NCBI GenBank assembly: GCA_020249825.1
Contig: JADCEX010000090.1
Location: 1-38,856 of the forward strand
Source of the DNA: Roseomonas sp.
Lineage (GTDB): Bacteria > Pseudomonadota > Alphaproteobacteria > Acetobacterales > Acetobacteraceae
Length of the DNA: 38,856 nucleotides
Direction: 5' to 3'
The position numbers were made by a program, and so were the translations under genes. This document shows, piece after piece, positions 7,690 to 16,948 of this stretch; within the stretch, counting starts at the first letter, position 1; every line of letters starts with the position of its first letter. The notes beneath the pieces are model-generated. The model did not search any database. It had not been told where the DNA came from and was given only the letters and a program-made list of their open reading frames with translations.

Positions 7690-7713
7690 TTTTAGGCGAA
7701 AAATCGCCCAAAA
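7690..7713. promoter_or_regulatory. imperfect inverted repeat upstream of ABC ATPase genes
   Basis: TTTTAGGCGA (7690-7699) and TCGCCCAAAA (7704-7713) are inverted copies with one mismatch around an AAAA centre. The element is 50 bases before the ATG at 7764, in the divergent space with the RAM-domain gene. It could be an operator or a leader hairpin. No use was shown. Confidence 0.25.
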
Positions 7714-7763
7714 GCCGGTCGGGTGCGCTCTCCAGGCGGCATAGGGTTTGCTTATCAAGGATC

Positions 7764-8816
7764 ATGGCATTGCCCCCTCCTGCCCCAGATCGCGGCGGCG
7801 CCGCTCAGCCTCTGCTCGAAACCCGAGGCCTCGTGAAGCATTTTCCCATCCGGGGTGGCCTTTTCGGCCGCCAGATGGGGGAGGTTCGCGCGGTGGATGG
7901 TGTCTCCCTGAAGGTGCAAAAGGGTGAAACCTTGGGCATTGTGGGCGAAAGCGGCTGCGGCAAATCCACCACCGCCCGACTGCTGATGCGCCTGCTGGAC
8001 CCCGGCGCGGGCGAGATGATCTTTGATGGCGAAGCGGTCGGGCGGGATGATATCGGCGGCGGGATTTCGTTGAAGGATTATCGTCGCCAGGTGCAGATGG
8101 TGTTCCAGGATTCCTATGCCTCCTTGAACCCCCGCCTGCCGATTGAAGACAGCATCGCCTTCGCCCCCGAAGTGCATGGCGTGCCGGCGGCGGAGGCGCG
8201 CGAAAGGGCGCGGGAATTGCTCGCCGCCGTCGGCCTCGCGCCCGCGCAATTCGCGCGCCGCTACCCGCATGAATTATCGGGCGGTCAGCGCCAGCGGGTG
8301 AATATTGCCCGCGCGCTTGCCCTCCGCCCACGCCTGGTCATTCTGGATGAACCGGTCTCCGCGCTCGATAAAAGCGTGGAGGCGCAGGTGTTGAACCTGC
8401 TCGTGGACCTCAAGGAAAGCTTTGGCCTGACCTATGTGTTCATCAGCCATGACCTTAATGTGGTGCAATATATCAGTGACCGCGTGCTGGTGATGTATCT
8501 GGGCCAGGTGGTGGAAGAAGGCCCGGTGGATGAGATTTATGCCCGCCCGGCGCATCCCTATACCCGCGCCCTTTTGGCATCGCGGCCTTCCATGGACCCG
8601 TCGCAGCGCCGAACCGAACCGCCGCTGACAGGCGATCCGCCCAACCCGGTGAACCCGCCCTCCGGCTGCCGCTTCCGCACCCGCTGCCCCTTTGCCGAGG
8701 CGGTTTGCGCTGAAATCCCACCCATCGCCGCCACCCTTAGTCCCGGCCACACCGCCGCCTGTCACATGGCGCTGCCCGGCAGTGGGCACAGTAAGGCCGG
8801 GGGGATCGCAGCATGA
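7764..8816 (+). CDS. oligopeptide/dipeptide ABC transporter ATP-binding protein (OppF/DppF-like)
   Basis: The 350-residue protein is a complete ABC ATPase: Walker A GESGCGKST (61-69), Q-loop Q115, signature LSGGQ (171-175), Walker B LVILDEP (191-197) and switch histidine H229. The C-terminal oligopeptide-type extension is present, with the cysteine-rich CRFRTRCPFAEAVC that in this family can hold an iron-sulfur cluster. The YASLNPR motif after the Q-loop points to the OppF/DppF side of the pair. It drives import of peptides, nickel, glutathione or similar solutes. The stop overlaps the next ATPase by ATGA (8813-8816). No permease or binding-protein gene is adjacent, so the partner membrane proteins must be elsewhere. 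Confidence 0.92.
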   Translation: MALPPPAPDRGGAAQPLLETRGLVKHFPIRGGLFGRQMGEVRAVDGVSLKVQKGETLGIVGESGCGKSTTARLLMRLLDPGAGEMIFDGEAVGRDDIGGGISLKDYRRQVQMVFQDSYASLNPRLPIEDSIAFAPEVHGVPAAEARERARELLAAVGLAPAQFARRYPHELSGGQRQRVNIARALALRPRLVILDEPVSALDKSVEAQVLNLLVDLKESFGLTYVFISHDLNVVQYISDRVLVMYLGQVVEEGPVDEIYARPAHPYTRALLASRPSMDPSQRRTEPPLTGDPPNPVNPPSGCRFRTRCPFAEAVCAEIPPIAATLSPGHTAACHMALPGSGHSKAGGIAA

Positions 8817-9823
8817 GCGCAGCATTGAAACCGGCCAATGAGGCACCGCTGATCCGGCTGCGCGACCTGCATGTGAAGTTCGAAAGCCGCGACCGTACCG
8901 TGCATGCGGTGAATGGCGTTGATCTGGACCTCGCCGCTGGGGAGGTGCTGTGCATCCTGGGCGAGTCAGGTTCCGGCAAATCCGTGACACTCCGCGCGCT
9001 GATGAAGCTTTTGCCCAAAACCGCGAAAGTCACCGGTGAGATCCAGGTGGCCGGGCGCGATGTGCAGGCCATGAATGAAGGCCAGCTTGCCGACTTCCGC
9101 GGCGGCGATGTGGCGATGATCTTCCAGGAACCCATGACGGCGCTCGACCCAGTCTTCACCATCGGGCGGCAAATCGCCGAGACCGTGCAGCGCCATGAAG
9201 CCGCCAGCCGCAGCGCCGCCGATGCCAGGGCCTTGGAATTGCTGGAATTGGTGCAAATCCCCTCGGCCAAGCGGCGGCTTTCGGCCTATCCGCATGAATT
9301 ATCCGGGGGACTGCGGCAGCGCGCCATGATTGCGGTGGCTTTGGCCTGCCGGCCCAAGCTGCTGCTGGCCGATGAACCCACCACGGCCTTGGATGCCACG
9401 GTGCAAATCCAGGTACTGCTGCTGCTGCGGTCCTTGCAGGAAAAGCTTGGCATGGGGGTGGTATTTGTGACCCATGACCTTGGCGTTGCTGGGGAAATCG
9501 CTGACCGGGTGGCGGTGATGTATGCCGGCAAGGTGGTGGAAGAAGGCCCGGTTGGCGCGCTCATGGCCGGCCCGCTGCACCCCTATGCGAAGGGCCTGCT
9601 GGGGGCGACGGTCCATGCCGGCATGCGCGGCAAGCGGCTCACCACCATTCCCGGCGCGCCGCCCATGCTGGATAAGGTGCCAACCGGCTGCGCCTTCGCG
9701 CCGCGCTGCCCGGAAATGATTGATTGCTGCCTGAATGGCGTGCCGCCGCTCCGCCAGATTGTCCCGGGGCGACAAGCGCGCTGCATCAGGGTGGCGCCGG
9801 GCGAGGGGCAACCCCATATCTGA
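8813..9823 (+). CDS. oligopeptide/dipeptide ABC transporter ATP-binding protein (OppD/DppD-like)
   Basis: This 336-residue ABC ATPase has Walker A GESGSGKS (50-57), Q-loop in FQEPMTALDPVF, signature LSGGL (163-167; the family more often has LSGGM here), Walker B LLLADEPT (183-190), and a C-terminal extension with CAFAPRCPEMIDCC. The EPMTALDP motif marks the OppD/DppD member. Together with the preceding OppF-like protein it should form a heterodimeric ATPase. The two genes are coupled by ATGA. The order F before D and the absence of permease and substrate-binding genes on either side are unlike the usual five-gene opp/dpp operon. Confidence 0.92.
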   Translation: MSAALKPANEAPLIRLRDLHVKFESRDRTVHAVNGVDLDLAAGEVLCILGESGSGKSVTLRALMKLLPKTAKVTGEIQVAGRDVQAMNEGQLADFRGGDVAMIFQEPMTALDPVFTIGRQIAETVQRHEAASRSAADARALELLELVQIPSAKRRLSAYPHELSGGLRQRAMIAVALACRPKLLLADEPTTALDATVQIQVLLLLRSLQEKLGMGVVFVTHDLGVAGEIADRVAVMYAGKVVEEGPVGALMAGPLHPYAKGLLGATVHAGMRGKRLTTIPGAPPMLDKVPTGCAFAPRCPEMIDCCLNGVPPLRQIVPGRQARCIRVAPGEGQPHI

Positions 9824-9975
9824 AAAAAGTGAAACTTGCAGCGGCCTTCGGGGCGCGGCAGAAGCCTTGTTGAGTCAGGTGCTCTCGCCGGGCTCTATCC
9901 CGCAGGCCGGGGCCGCTTTGCGGTCGCGCTCTGCCATGGTGCCGGTCCCGCGGGGGCGGCTTGGGTTGGAATGAT

Positions 9976-11091
9976 ATGCGGACCATTACGCAGCTAGGCC
10001 TTCTGGCCTTGATCGCCGGCGCCGGCGCCGCTTGGCATTTCAAGGGCGAGGAATATGGCCTGCCTGCGCCACTGGCTTTGGTAGGGCTGCAGCCAACAGC
10101 GACTCAGGGGCCGGCGCGGGGTGGGCCATCCGGCCCTATTGGCGTTGTGGTGCAACCGGTGCGCAGCGGCCTAGTGGTGGATAAGGTTGAAAGTGTCGGC
10201 ACGGTGCGCGCGCGCGAAGCCGTCACCATCACCGGCAAGATCGTTGGCATTGTCACGCATATTCGCTTTACCGAAGGGCAGAAGGTGCAAGCGGGTGAAA
10301 CCCTGGTTGAACTTGATTCCGGCGCGGTTTCAGCAGAGCTTGATCAGGCGCGCGCGCTTCTGGATGATGCGCGCAATCAATTGCAGCGTGCACGTGGCCT
10401 GCAGCCCGGCCAGACCATCGCGGCGCAACGACTTGATACGCTGGAAGCCCTTTCCCGTCAGGCCGAAGGGCGTGTTCGGCAGGCCGAAGCCAAGCTTGAG
10501 GAATTGCGCGTGACGGCGCCCTTCAGCGGGCGCGTCGGCCTCAGGCAAGTGAGCCTGGGCGCGCTGATCCAGCCCGGCACGGCGATTACGACCTTGGATG
10601 ATTTTTCCCGCGTGCGGGTGGAATTTTCCGTCCCTGAAGTCTTTCTGGCCCGTGTGCAGATTGGCCGACAGGTAACCGCGCGCAGCACCGCCTATGGTGA
10701 TCGGCGCTTCAATGGCCAGGTCGCCATCATTGATACGCGCATTGACCCCGCAACGCGCAGCGTGCGCGTGATCAGCGAATTTGACAATGCGGATGAGGCC
10801 TTGCGCCCCGGCCTGTTCCTGAATGTGGAAATGGTCCTGGAAGAACGCCCGACCGCCTTGCTGATCCCGGAAGAGGCGATTGACCCGGTGGGGGATCGCG
10901 CTTTCGTCTATGTCATTCGCGATGGACGCGCGAGGCGTCAGGAAGTGAAGCTGGGGCTCCGGCTGCCCGGTGAAGTGGAAATCCGCGAAGGGGTCGCGGC
11001 AGGTGAGTCTGTTGTGGTGCGCGGCATCCAACGCTTGCGCCCGGATGCGCCAGTACGCATCATCGAAACCATCACCCGTCCGACAAGCTGA
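9976..11091 (+). CDS. RND efflux periplasmic adaptor subunit (membrane fusion protein)
   Basis: The protein has 371 residues from the ATG at 9976; an in-frame TTG at 9961 would add five residues and neither start has a strong ribosome site. One hydrophobic segment (residues about 5-20) anchors or exports it. The order of domains is that of HlyD/AcrA adaptors: N-terminal beta/lipoyl half (AVTITGKIVGIVTHIRF), short alpha-helical hairpin (about 105-170, rich in Gln/Ala/Arg), second lipoyl half (VTAPFSGRVGLRQVSLGALIQPG), beta-barrel, and membrane-proximal domain. It bridges the pump to an outer-membrane channel in the periplasm. The pump gene follows 15 bases later. No TolC-type channel is encoded nearby. 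Confidence 0.9.
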   Translation: MRTITQLGLLALIAGAGAAWHFKGEEYGLPAPLALVGLQPTATQGPARGGPSGPIGVVVQPVRSGLVVDKVESVGTVRAREAVTITGKIVGIVTHIRFTEGQKVQAGETLVELDSGAVSAELDQARALLDDARNQLQRARGLQPGQTIAAQRLDTLEALSRQAEGRVRQAEAKLEELRVTAPFSGRVGLRQVSLGALIQPGTAITTLDDFSRVRVEFSVPEVFLARVQIGRQVTARSTAYGDRRFNGQVAIIDTRIDPATRSVRVISEFDNADEALRPGLFLNVEMVLEERPTALLIPEEAIDPVGDRAFVYVIRDGRARRQEVKLGLRLPGEVEIREGVAAGESVVVRGIQRLRPDAPVRIIETITRPTS

Positions 11092-11106
11092 ACAGGGGGT
11101 ATCGCC

Positions 11107-14100
11107 ATGGTCCTTTCCGATATCTCGATCAAGCGGCCGGTTTTCGCGACCGTGATCAGCCTGATGCTGATCGTGCTTGGCCTTGCTGCCCTGTATAAAA
11201 TGCCGATCCGGGAATACCCGAAAATTGATCCGCCCATCATCCAGATTGTGACAACCTATCGCGGCGCCTCGGCGCCGGTCGTGGATAATCAGATCACGGA
11301 AATCCTGGAAGGCGCCGTTGCGGGGATTGAGGGGATCAAATCCATCCAATCCCAATCGCGCGATGAACGCAGCCAGATCACGCTGGAATTTCGCCTGACG
11401 CGCGATGTGGATAGCGCGGCTAATGACGTGCGTGACCGTGTGGCGCGTGCTTTGGCGCGCCTGCCGGAACAGGCCGATACGCCGATTGTGCAAAAGGTGG
11501 ATGGTGATAGCCGGCCCATTTTGTGGATCGCGCTCAATTCCGAAACCCTCTCACCGCTTGACCTGACCGATATCGCGCGCCGGCGCATCGTGGACCGCCT
11601 TGCCATTGTGGAAGGTGTTGCGCAGGTCTTGGTGATTGGCGAACGGCGCTTTTCCATGCGCATCTGGCTGGATCGCCAAGCGCTCGCCGCGCGTGGCCTG
11701 ACGGTGCAGGATGTGGAAGACGCAATCCGGCGGGAGAATGTGGAACTGCCCGGCGGGCGGCTTGAAAGCTCCACCCGCGAATTGACCGTGCGCACCGACA
11801 CGCGCATGAGCTCGCCCGAGCAATTCCGCCAGGTGGTGGTGGCGCGCGGTACCGGGGGTGCGCAGGTATTGCTTGGCGAAGTGGCGCGGGTTGAGGTTGG
11901 CGCCGAAGATACCCGTGGCGGCTATCGCATCAATGGCCGCCCTTCCATCGGCCTTGGTATTCTGCGCCAATCCACCGCGAATACGCTGGCCGTGGCTGAT
12001 GGCGTGAAGGAGGAACTGGAACGCATCAAGCCAAGCCTGCCGCCCGGCGTGGATGCCACCATAGGCTATGATGAAAGCCTGTTCATCGCGCAATCCATCT
12101 ATGAGGTTGAGCACGCGCTGATGATCGCGCTGGCCCTGGTGGTGGGCGTGATCTTCCTATTCTTGAGATCGGTGCGCGCCACCATCATTCCCGCTGTCGC
12201 GATCCCGGTTTCCATTGTGGCGTCCTTCATCCCGATGGCGGTTTTCGGTTTTTCAGTGAATGTGCTGACGCTTTTGGGCCTGGTACTGGCCATCGGCCTT
12301 GTCGTGGATGATGCCATTGTGGTGTTGGAAAACATCCATCGCCGCATAGAGCTTGGCGAGGATCCCTTGCTTGCATCCCTGCTTGGCTCACGCGAAATCG
12401 CTTTTGCCGTGATTGCGACAACCCTGGTGCTTGTTTCCGTTTTCCTGCCGCTATCCTTTATGGGCGGCAATACGGGGCGGCTGTTCACTGAATTCGGTAT
12501 CGCTCTTGCTGCATCGGTCTTGTTCTCGGGGCTGATCGCGCTGACCCTCACACCCATGATGTGTTCCAAGCTGCTTCGCCCGCATGAAGGCGAAAGCCTT
12601 TTGGTGCGCGTCACGGAGCCCTTCTTTCTTGGCATGAATGGCGCCCTGCGTTGGACGCTTGAACGCGCATTGCGCGCACCGATTCTTGTGATGGGTGCAT
12701 CGGCGGCGATGTCCCTTTTCGCCGTTGTGCTGTTCAATGCGCTGCCCAAGGAATTTGCGCCCACTGAAGATCGTGGCGTGGTGATTATCCCGACCACAGG
12801 GCCGGAAGGGGCTTCCTTCCCCTATACCGTTGATCACGTCATTCAATTGGAAAGGCTGCTGCAACGCTATATTGATAGCGGCGAAGCCTATGCGGTTTTC
12901 GCGACCGTTGGCGGTTTCCAAAGGCCGGCTATTGGCAATGTGGCGAATGTTTTTGTGCGCTTGGCGCCTTGGGCCGAGCGTGATCGTAAGCAACAAGCCA
13001 TTGCCGCTGAAATCTTCCCTCTGGTTGCAAGCATCCCGGGCATTCGCGGTTTCGCGCTCAATCCGCCATCGCTCGGGCAGCGCGGCTTTCAGCCGCCGGT
13101 GCAATTCGTGATTGGCGGGCCGGATTATGATACGCTGATCGCTTGGCGTGACGCCTTTCTGGAAAGGGCGCGGACCAACCCGCGCTTGCTCAACCTTGAT
13201 CACAACTTCAAGGAAACCAAGCCGGAAGTGCGCGTGGATATTGATCGGCGCAAGGCGGCTGATCTGGGCATTTCCATCGCCGCTGTGGGGCGCACCATTG
13301 AAACCATGATGGGATCGCGCGAAGTCACCACCTATGTTGTGGGTGGGCAAGAATATAAGGTGATGTTGCAAGCACCCGAATCCGCGCGGCTTTCGCCCTA
13401 TGATTTGCAGAATGTGTTTGTGCGCACCGGCACCGGCGGGCTGGTGCCGCTTTCCAATGTGGTGACGCTGTCTGAACGCGCGCGCGCGCAGACCCTCTCG
13501 CGCCAGGATCGCGTGCGCGCGATTACCATCACGGCATCGCTCGCGCCGGGTTATTCCTTGGGCGAGGCTTTGGATTTCCTTGACCGCACCGCCAAAGAAG
13601 TGCTGCCGCAGGAAGCGCGCATTTCCTATCTGGGCCAAAGCCTCGAATTCCGCGAAAGCTCTGGCGCGCTTTACGTGACTTTTGCGCTCGCATTGCTGGT
13701 GGTGTTCCTGGTGCTGGCGGCGCAATTCGAAAGCTTTGTGCATCCCTTTGTCATATTGCTGTCCACACCCTTGGCGGTGACGGGCGGGCTATTGGCGCTT
13801 TGGGTGACGGGGCAGACGCTGAACGTGTTCAGCCAGATCGGCATGGTCTTGCTGATTGGCCTGATGGCGAAGAACGGCATTCTGGTGGTGGAATTCGCCA
13901 ACCAGCTCCGTGATCGCGGCATGAGCATCCGGGACGCGGTGCTGGAAGCATCCGTTGTGCGGCTGCGCCCGATCCTGATGACCTCCATCGCAACCGTGCT
14001 TGGTGCTGTGCCGCTGGCCATGGCAACCGGCGCCGGGGCGGAAAGCCGGCAGGCGCTCGGTGTGGTGATTGTGGGCGGCATCACGCTTTCCACCATCGTG

Positions 14101-14232
14101 ACACTTTACGCCGTACCGGCGCTCTATCTTCTGCTGGCACCCTATACCAAGCCGATCGGCGCCATCGCGGCCAAGCTAGCGGAATTGGAAAAGCGCCCTG
14201 CCGCCAGCCATGGCCATCAGGCGGCGGAATAA
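11107..14232 (+). CDS. RND efflux transporter permease subunit (AcrB/MexF-like)
   Basis: The 1041-residue protein is the normal length of a hydrophobe/amphiphile efflux pump. It begins with the typical DISIKRPVFATVISLMLIV first helix and PIREYPKIDPP, and carries the proton-relay pair D401-D402 in GLVVDDAIVVLENIHRR. The second half repeats the fold with GLMAKNGILVVEFANQLRDRG and RLRPILMTSIATVLGAVPLA. Two large periplasmic loops separate the helix bundles. It exports lipophilic compounds by proton antiport with the adaptor encoded just upstream. The substrate is unknown. No regulator (TetR, LysR or MarR) is adjacent, so the control of this pair is not visible here. Confidence 0.95.
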   Translation: MVLSDISIKRPVFATVISLMLIVLGLAALYKMPIREYPKIDPPIIQIVTTYRGASAPVVDNQITEILEGAVAGIEGIKSIQSQSRDERSQITLEFRLTRDVDSAANDVRDRVARALARLPEQADTPIVQKVDGDSRPILWIALNSETLSPLDLTDIARRRIVDRLAIVEGVAQVLVIGERRFSMRIWLDRQALAARGLTVQDVEDAIRRENVELPGGRLESSTRELTVRTDTRMSSPEQFRQVVVARGTGGAQVLLGEVARVEVGAEDTRGGYRINGRPSIGLGILRQSTANTLAVADGVKEELERIKPSLPPGVDATIGYDESLFIAQSIYEVEHALMIALALVVGVIFLFLRSVRATIIPAVAIPVSIVASFIPMAVFGFSVNVLTLLGLVLAIGLVVDDAIVVLENIHRRIELGEDPLLASLLGSREIAFAVIATTLVLVSVFLPLSFMGGNTGRLFTEFGIALAASVLFSGLIALTLTPMMCSKLLRPHEGESLLVRVTEPFFLGMNGALRWTLERALRAPILVMGASAAMSLFAVVLFNALPKEFAPTEDRGVVIIPTTGPEGASFPYTVDHVIQLERLLQRYIDSGEAYAVFATVGGFQRPAIGNVANVFVRLAPWAERDRKQQAIAAEIFPLVASIPGIRGFALNPPSLGQRGFQPPVQFVIGGPDYDTLIAWRDAFLERARTNPRLLNLDHNFKETKPEVRVDIDRRKAADLGISIAAVGRTIETMMGSREVTTYVVGGQEYKVMLQAPESARLSPYDLQNVFVRTGTGGLVPLSNVVTLSERARAQTLSRQDRVRAITITASLAPGYSLGEALDFLDRTAKEVLPQEARISYLGQSLEFRESSGALYVTFALALLVVFLVLAAQFESFVHPFVILLSTPLAVTGGLLALWVTGQTLNVFSQIGMVLLIGLMAKNGILVVEFANQLRDRGMSIRDAVLEASVVRLRPILMTSIATVLGAVPLAMATGAGAESRQALGVVIVGGITLSTIVTLYAVPALYLLLAPYTKPIGAIAAKLAELEKRPAASHGHQAAE

Positions 14233-14316
14233 CGCCGCCGCCGCGGCTCGGGGTGATTTCACGCGCTGGATTTATCGGCTAGCTTCCGCCCATCTGAATT
14301 GATTGGGGAAGCGGTG

Positions 14317-16065
14317 ATGGCCGAAGCAAAAACAGGACGGACAGGCGGCAAGCTTTTGGCCGATGCGCTGGTGGCGCAAGGCGTCACCCATGCGTTTTGC
14401 GTGCCGGGTGAAAGCTATCTTGATCTGCTCGATGGTCTCTATTCCGTGCGCAATCGGCTGCAGCTGGTGACCTGCCGCTTTGAAGCCGGCGCGATCCATA
14501 TGGCGGAGGCCTATGGCAAGCTGACCGGCAAACCAGGTGTTGCCATTGTCACGCGCGGCCCCGGCGCCTGCCACGCCGCGATTGGCGTGCATGTCGCGCA
14601 GCAGGATTCAACGCCGCTTGTGCTGCTGGTGGGGCAAATCCCGATCGAGGAGACAGACCGCGAAACCTTTCAGGAAGTTGATTATCGCCGCATGTTCAGC
14701 CCCATCGCCAAATGGGTGACGCAGATTGACGATGAAAAACGCATCCCGGAATTGATGGCGCATGCCTTTGATGTCGCGGTGTCTGGCCGCCCCGGCCCGG
14801 TGGTGATTGCGATCAGTGAGGAAATGCAAAAGCGCATGGCGAATGTGCCCGATATCGGCCCCGCCACTGTGCTGCCGCCGCATCCCGCACCCGATGCGGT
14901 TGCACGCATGATGGCCATGCTGGCCAAGGCCAAGCGCCCGCTGGCGGTGCTGGGTGGGTCACGCTGGTCCGATCAGGGCAAGGCCGATATCCGGGACTTC
15001 TTGCTGGCGAATGATCTGCCGGTTGCGGTTGGTTTCCGTCGCCAGGGGATTTTTGATGGCACTTCGGAAAACTACGTGGGTGATCTTGGTGTTGGTGCCG
15101 ATCCGGGCCTGGTTACCCATGCCAAGGATGCGGATTTGATCATCGCCATTGGCTCGCGCCTCGGTGAGACTTTCAGCCAGGGCTATACGCTATTGGATAT
15201 GGCGGGCGCGACGCCGATTGTGCATGTCTATCCCGAGCAATCTGAAATCGGGCGCGTCTATCGCCCCGCACTTGGCATCACCGCCGACCTCAATGCCTTT
15301 GCCGCGGCGGCCAAGGCAGCAACGCCTGTCAAAAAGCCCGCCTGGGCGGGCTGGACGCGGGATTTGCGCGCCACGCGCCTGAAGCAGTCGGAAGCGCCCA
15401 ATTACGAAGGCCCGCTCAATCTGGCGAAGGCCCTGCAGGATTTGGAAAAGGCTTTGCCGGCCAATACGATCTACACGACGGATGCCGGCAATTTCGCAAC
15501 CTGGCCGACACGCTTCATGCATGTGGGACCGGGCCAGGATTTCCTCGGGCCCACCAATGGCGCCATGGGCTATGCGGTGCCATCAGCGATTGGTGCGAAA
15601 ATTGTGCATCCGGAACGGACGGTGATTGGCTTTGTGGGCGATGGCGGGTTTTTGATGACAGGGCAGGAAATCGCGACTGCCTTCCATCATTCCGTCAATC
15701 CGGTGATTCTGGTGTTCAACAACCAGATGTATGGCACCATCCGCATGTATCAGGAACGCACCTATCCGCATCGTGTCTCTGGCACGGCGCTCACCAATCC
15801 GGATTTCGCGCGCTTTATTGAAGCCTTTGGCGGCCATGGTGAGGTGGTGGAAAAGACTGAGGATATGGTGCCGGCCGTCCAGCGGGCACTCGCTTCCGGC
15901 AAGCCCGCCATTGTGGAAATACGCATGAATCCGGAACAGGTGACCAATCGCGCGACCATTGCCGATTTGCGCGCGCAATCCGGCAAGGCTGCGCCGCAAG
16001 CTGCACTTCCCGCCAAGGCGAAGCGCGGCCCGGCGCCGCGGCGAAGCGGGCCCCGCCCGCGCTGA
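14317..16065 (+). CDS. thiamine diphosphate-binding protein (acetolactate synthase large-subunit family)
   Basis: The protein has 582 residues from the ATG at 14317, chosen because GGGGAAG lies about 6-10 bases upstream; a TTG at 14299 would add six residues. It has the three-domain ThDP fold: Pyr domain with catalytic glutamate E56 in CRFEAGAIHMAEAYGKLTG, central domain, and PP domain with the metal/ThDP motif GDGGFLMTGQE...NN (441-469). It resembles catabolic acetolactate synthase, glyoxylate carboligase or acetyl-CoA-independent carboligase types; sequence alone does not fix the reaction. There is no IlvN-type regulatory subunit gene nearby. The last 25 residues are a Lys/Arg/Pro-rich tail, unusual for the family. 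The gene is convergent with the gene at 16068, with 2 bases between. Confidence 0.88.
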   Translation: MAEAKTGRTGGKLLADALVAQGVTHAFCVPGESYLDLLDGLYSVRNRLQLVTCRFEAGAIHMAEAYGKLTGKPGVAIVTRGPGACHAAIGVHVAQQDSTPLVLLVGQIPIEETDRETFQEVDYRRMFSPIAKWVTQIDDEKRIPELMAHAFDVAVSGRPGPVVIAISEEMQKRMANVPDIGPATVLPPHPAPDAVARMMAMLAKAKRPLAVLGGSRWSDQGKADIRDFLLANDLPVAVGFRRQGIFDGTSENYVGDLGVGADPGLVTHAKDADLIIAIGSRLGETFSQGYTLLDMAGATPIVHVYPEQSEIGRVYRPALGITADLNAFAAAAKAATPVKKPAWAGWTRDLRATRLKQSEAPNYEGPLNLAKALQDLEKALPANTIYTTDAGNFATWPTRFMHVGPGQDFLGPTNGAMGYAVPSAIGAKIVHPERTVIGFVGDGGFLMTGQEIATAFHHSVNPVILVFNNQMYGTIRMYQERTYPHRVSGTALTNPDFARFIEAFGGHGEVVEKTEDMVPAVQRALASGKPAIVEIRMNPEQVTNRATIADLRAQSGKAAPQAALPAKAKRGPAPRRSGPRPR

Positions 16066-16067
16066 AT

Positions 16068-16946
16068 TCAGCCTGGCCGGGGCGCGGATGACGGGCGCCC
16101 CGGCAAATTCATGCCGGAAAAACGCATATCCAGATGCTCAATCTCAAGCCAGCCCATATCGCGGCCAAAGGTCTTGTAGATCGGGAAGGTTTTCAGGATG
16201 CCCAGCGTTGCGGCACTTTCAAGCGGTGAGATGAAGCTGCAATCCTGATCGCCGAATTGCGGCTGTGCCATCCAATGCGTCAATTGCTCAGCGGCCAGCG
16301 CGAAGAATCCGCAATGCGGATTGGTCGCGCGCTGGAAAGTGAGGGGACGCGCCCCCTGTCGGCCCTTCAGGAAACGCTCATCCGGTAGCGCCGCTTCGAA
16401 GGGTGCCAGCAGCCCCGGGCGCAGCATGCCATCAATATAAGTCTTGGGCGCCGGGCCGCGCGGATTCCACTCAAAACGATTGGGAAACAGCACGCGCCGC
16501 CAGCCATAATCATCCTGAAAGGCCAGGATGCGCGGGATCATGTCACCCCCGGTGGGACGGAGGTCATCTTCGGAAAAGACGAAGACATCATAACGGTTGC
16601 GCGCATCGGCAAAAAGCTTATGCGCCGTGAAGCCCAGCATGCGCGGATTATCAAGCTTCGCATCATATAGCCGCACCCCGCGCGACCGGCAGTAATCAAG
16701 GTCAAGCAGGTGATCCTCGCCATTCACCAGCACGATGATGTCAAGCTGGTCCGCGACGCCCACCATGGGTTCGAATTTCTTGTGCCAGACATTGATGCCA
16801 TAGACCGGCCCGTAATGTCCGCGCCAGGAATCAATCACATTCCGGATCGCCGCCGCGCGCTGATCACGCCGATGCGCATCGGTGGAGCTATGGTTTGATC
16901 CTTCCTCGGCGCGAAAGAAATGCGCGATGGTGAGAAGGATGCGCAT
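16068..16946 (-). CDS. conserved hypothetical protein, possible glycosyltransferase
   Basis: This 292-residue protein is not recognised with certainty. It begins MRILLTIAHFFRAEEGSNH and has alternating strands and helices like a GT-A-type fold, an acidic cluster FVFSEDDL (123-129) at the end of a strand where GT-A enzymes carry their metal-binding DxD, and FGDQDCSF near the C-terminal third. No signal peptide or membrane helix is seen, so a cytosolic location is expected. It starts 2 bases after the UDP-glucuronate decarboxylase stop, suggesting a role in using UDP-xylose or another sugar in surface polysaccharide or glycosylation. That role is inference from context; the coding region itself is secure. 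Confidence 0.75.
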   Translation of the reverse strand: MRILLTIAHFFRAEEGSNHSSTDAHRRDQRAAAIRNVIDSWRGHYGPVYGINVWHKKFEPMVGVADQLDIIVLVNGEDHLLDLDYCRSRGVRLYDAKLDNPRMLGFTAHKLFADARNRYDVFVFSEDDLRPTGGDMIPRILAFQDDYGWRRVLFPNRFEWNPRGPAPKTYIDGMLRPGLLAPFEAALPDERFLKGRQGARPLTFQRATNPHCGFFALAAEQLTHWMAQPQFGDQDCSFISPLESAATLGILKTFPIYKTFGRDMGWLEIEHLDMRFSGMNLPGRPSSAPRPG

Positions 16947-16948
16947 GC

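Noticed and set aside
10330-11493. 387-residue minus-strand open frame across the adaptor/pump junction
   Set aside because: It spans two well-supported plus-strand genes and has no recognisable domain.
12451-13743. 430-residue open frame on the minus strand inside the RND pump gene
   Set aside because: It is antisense to a full-length, motif-complete pump; its composition (His, Arg, Gln rich, no domains) is typical of shadow frames in GC-rich DNA.
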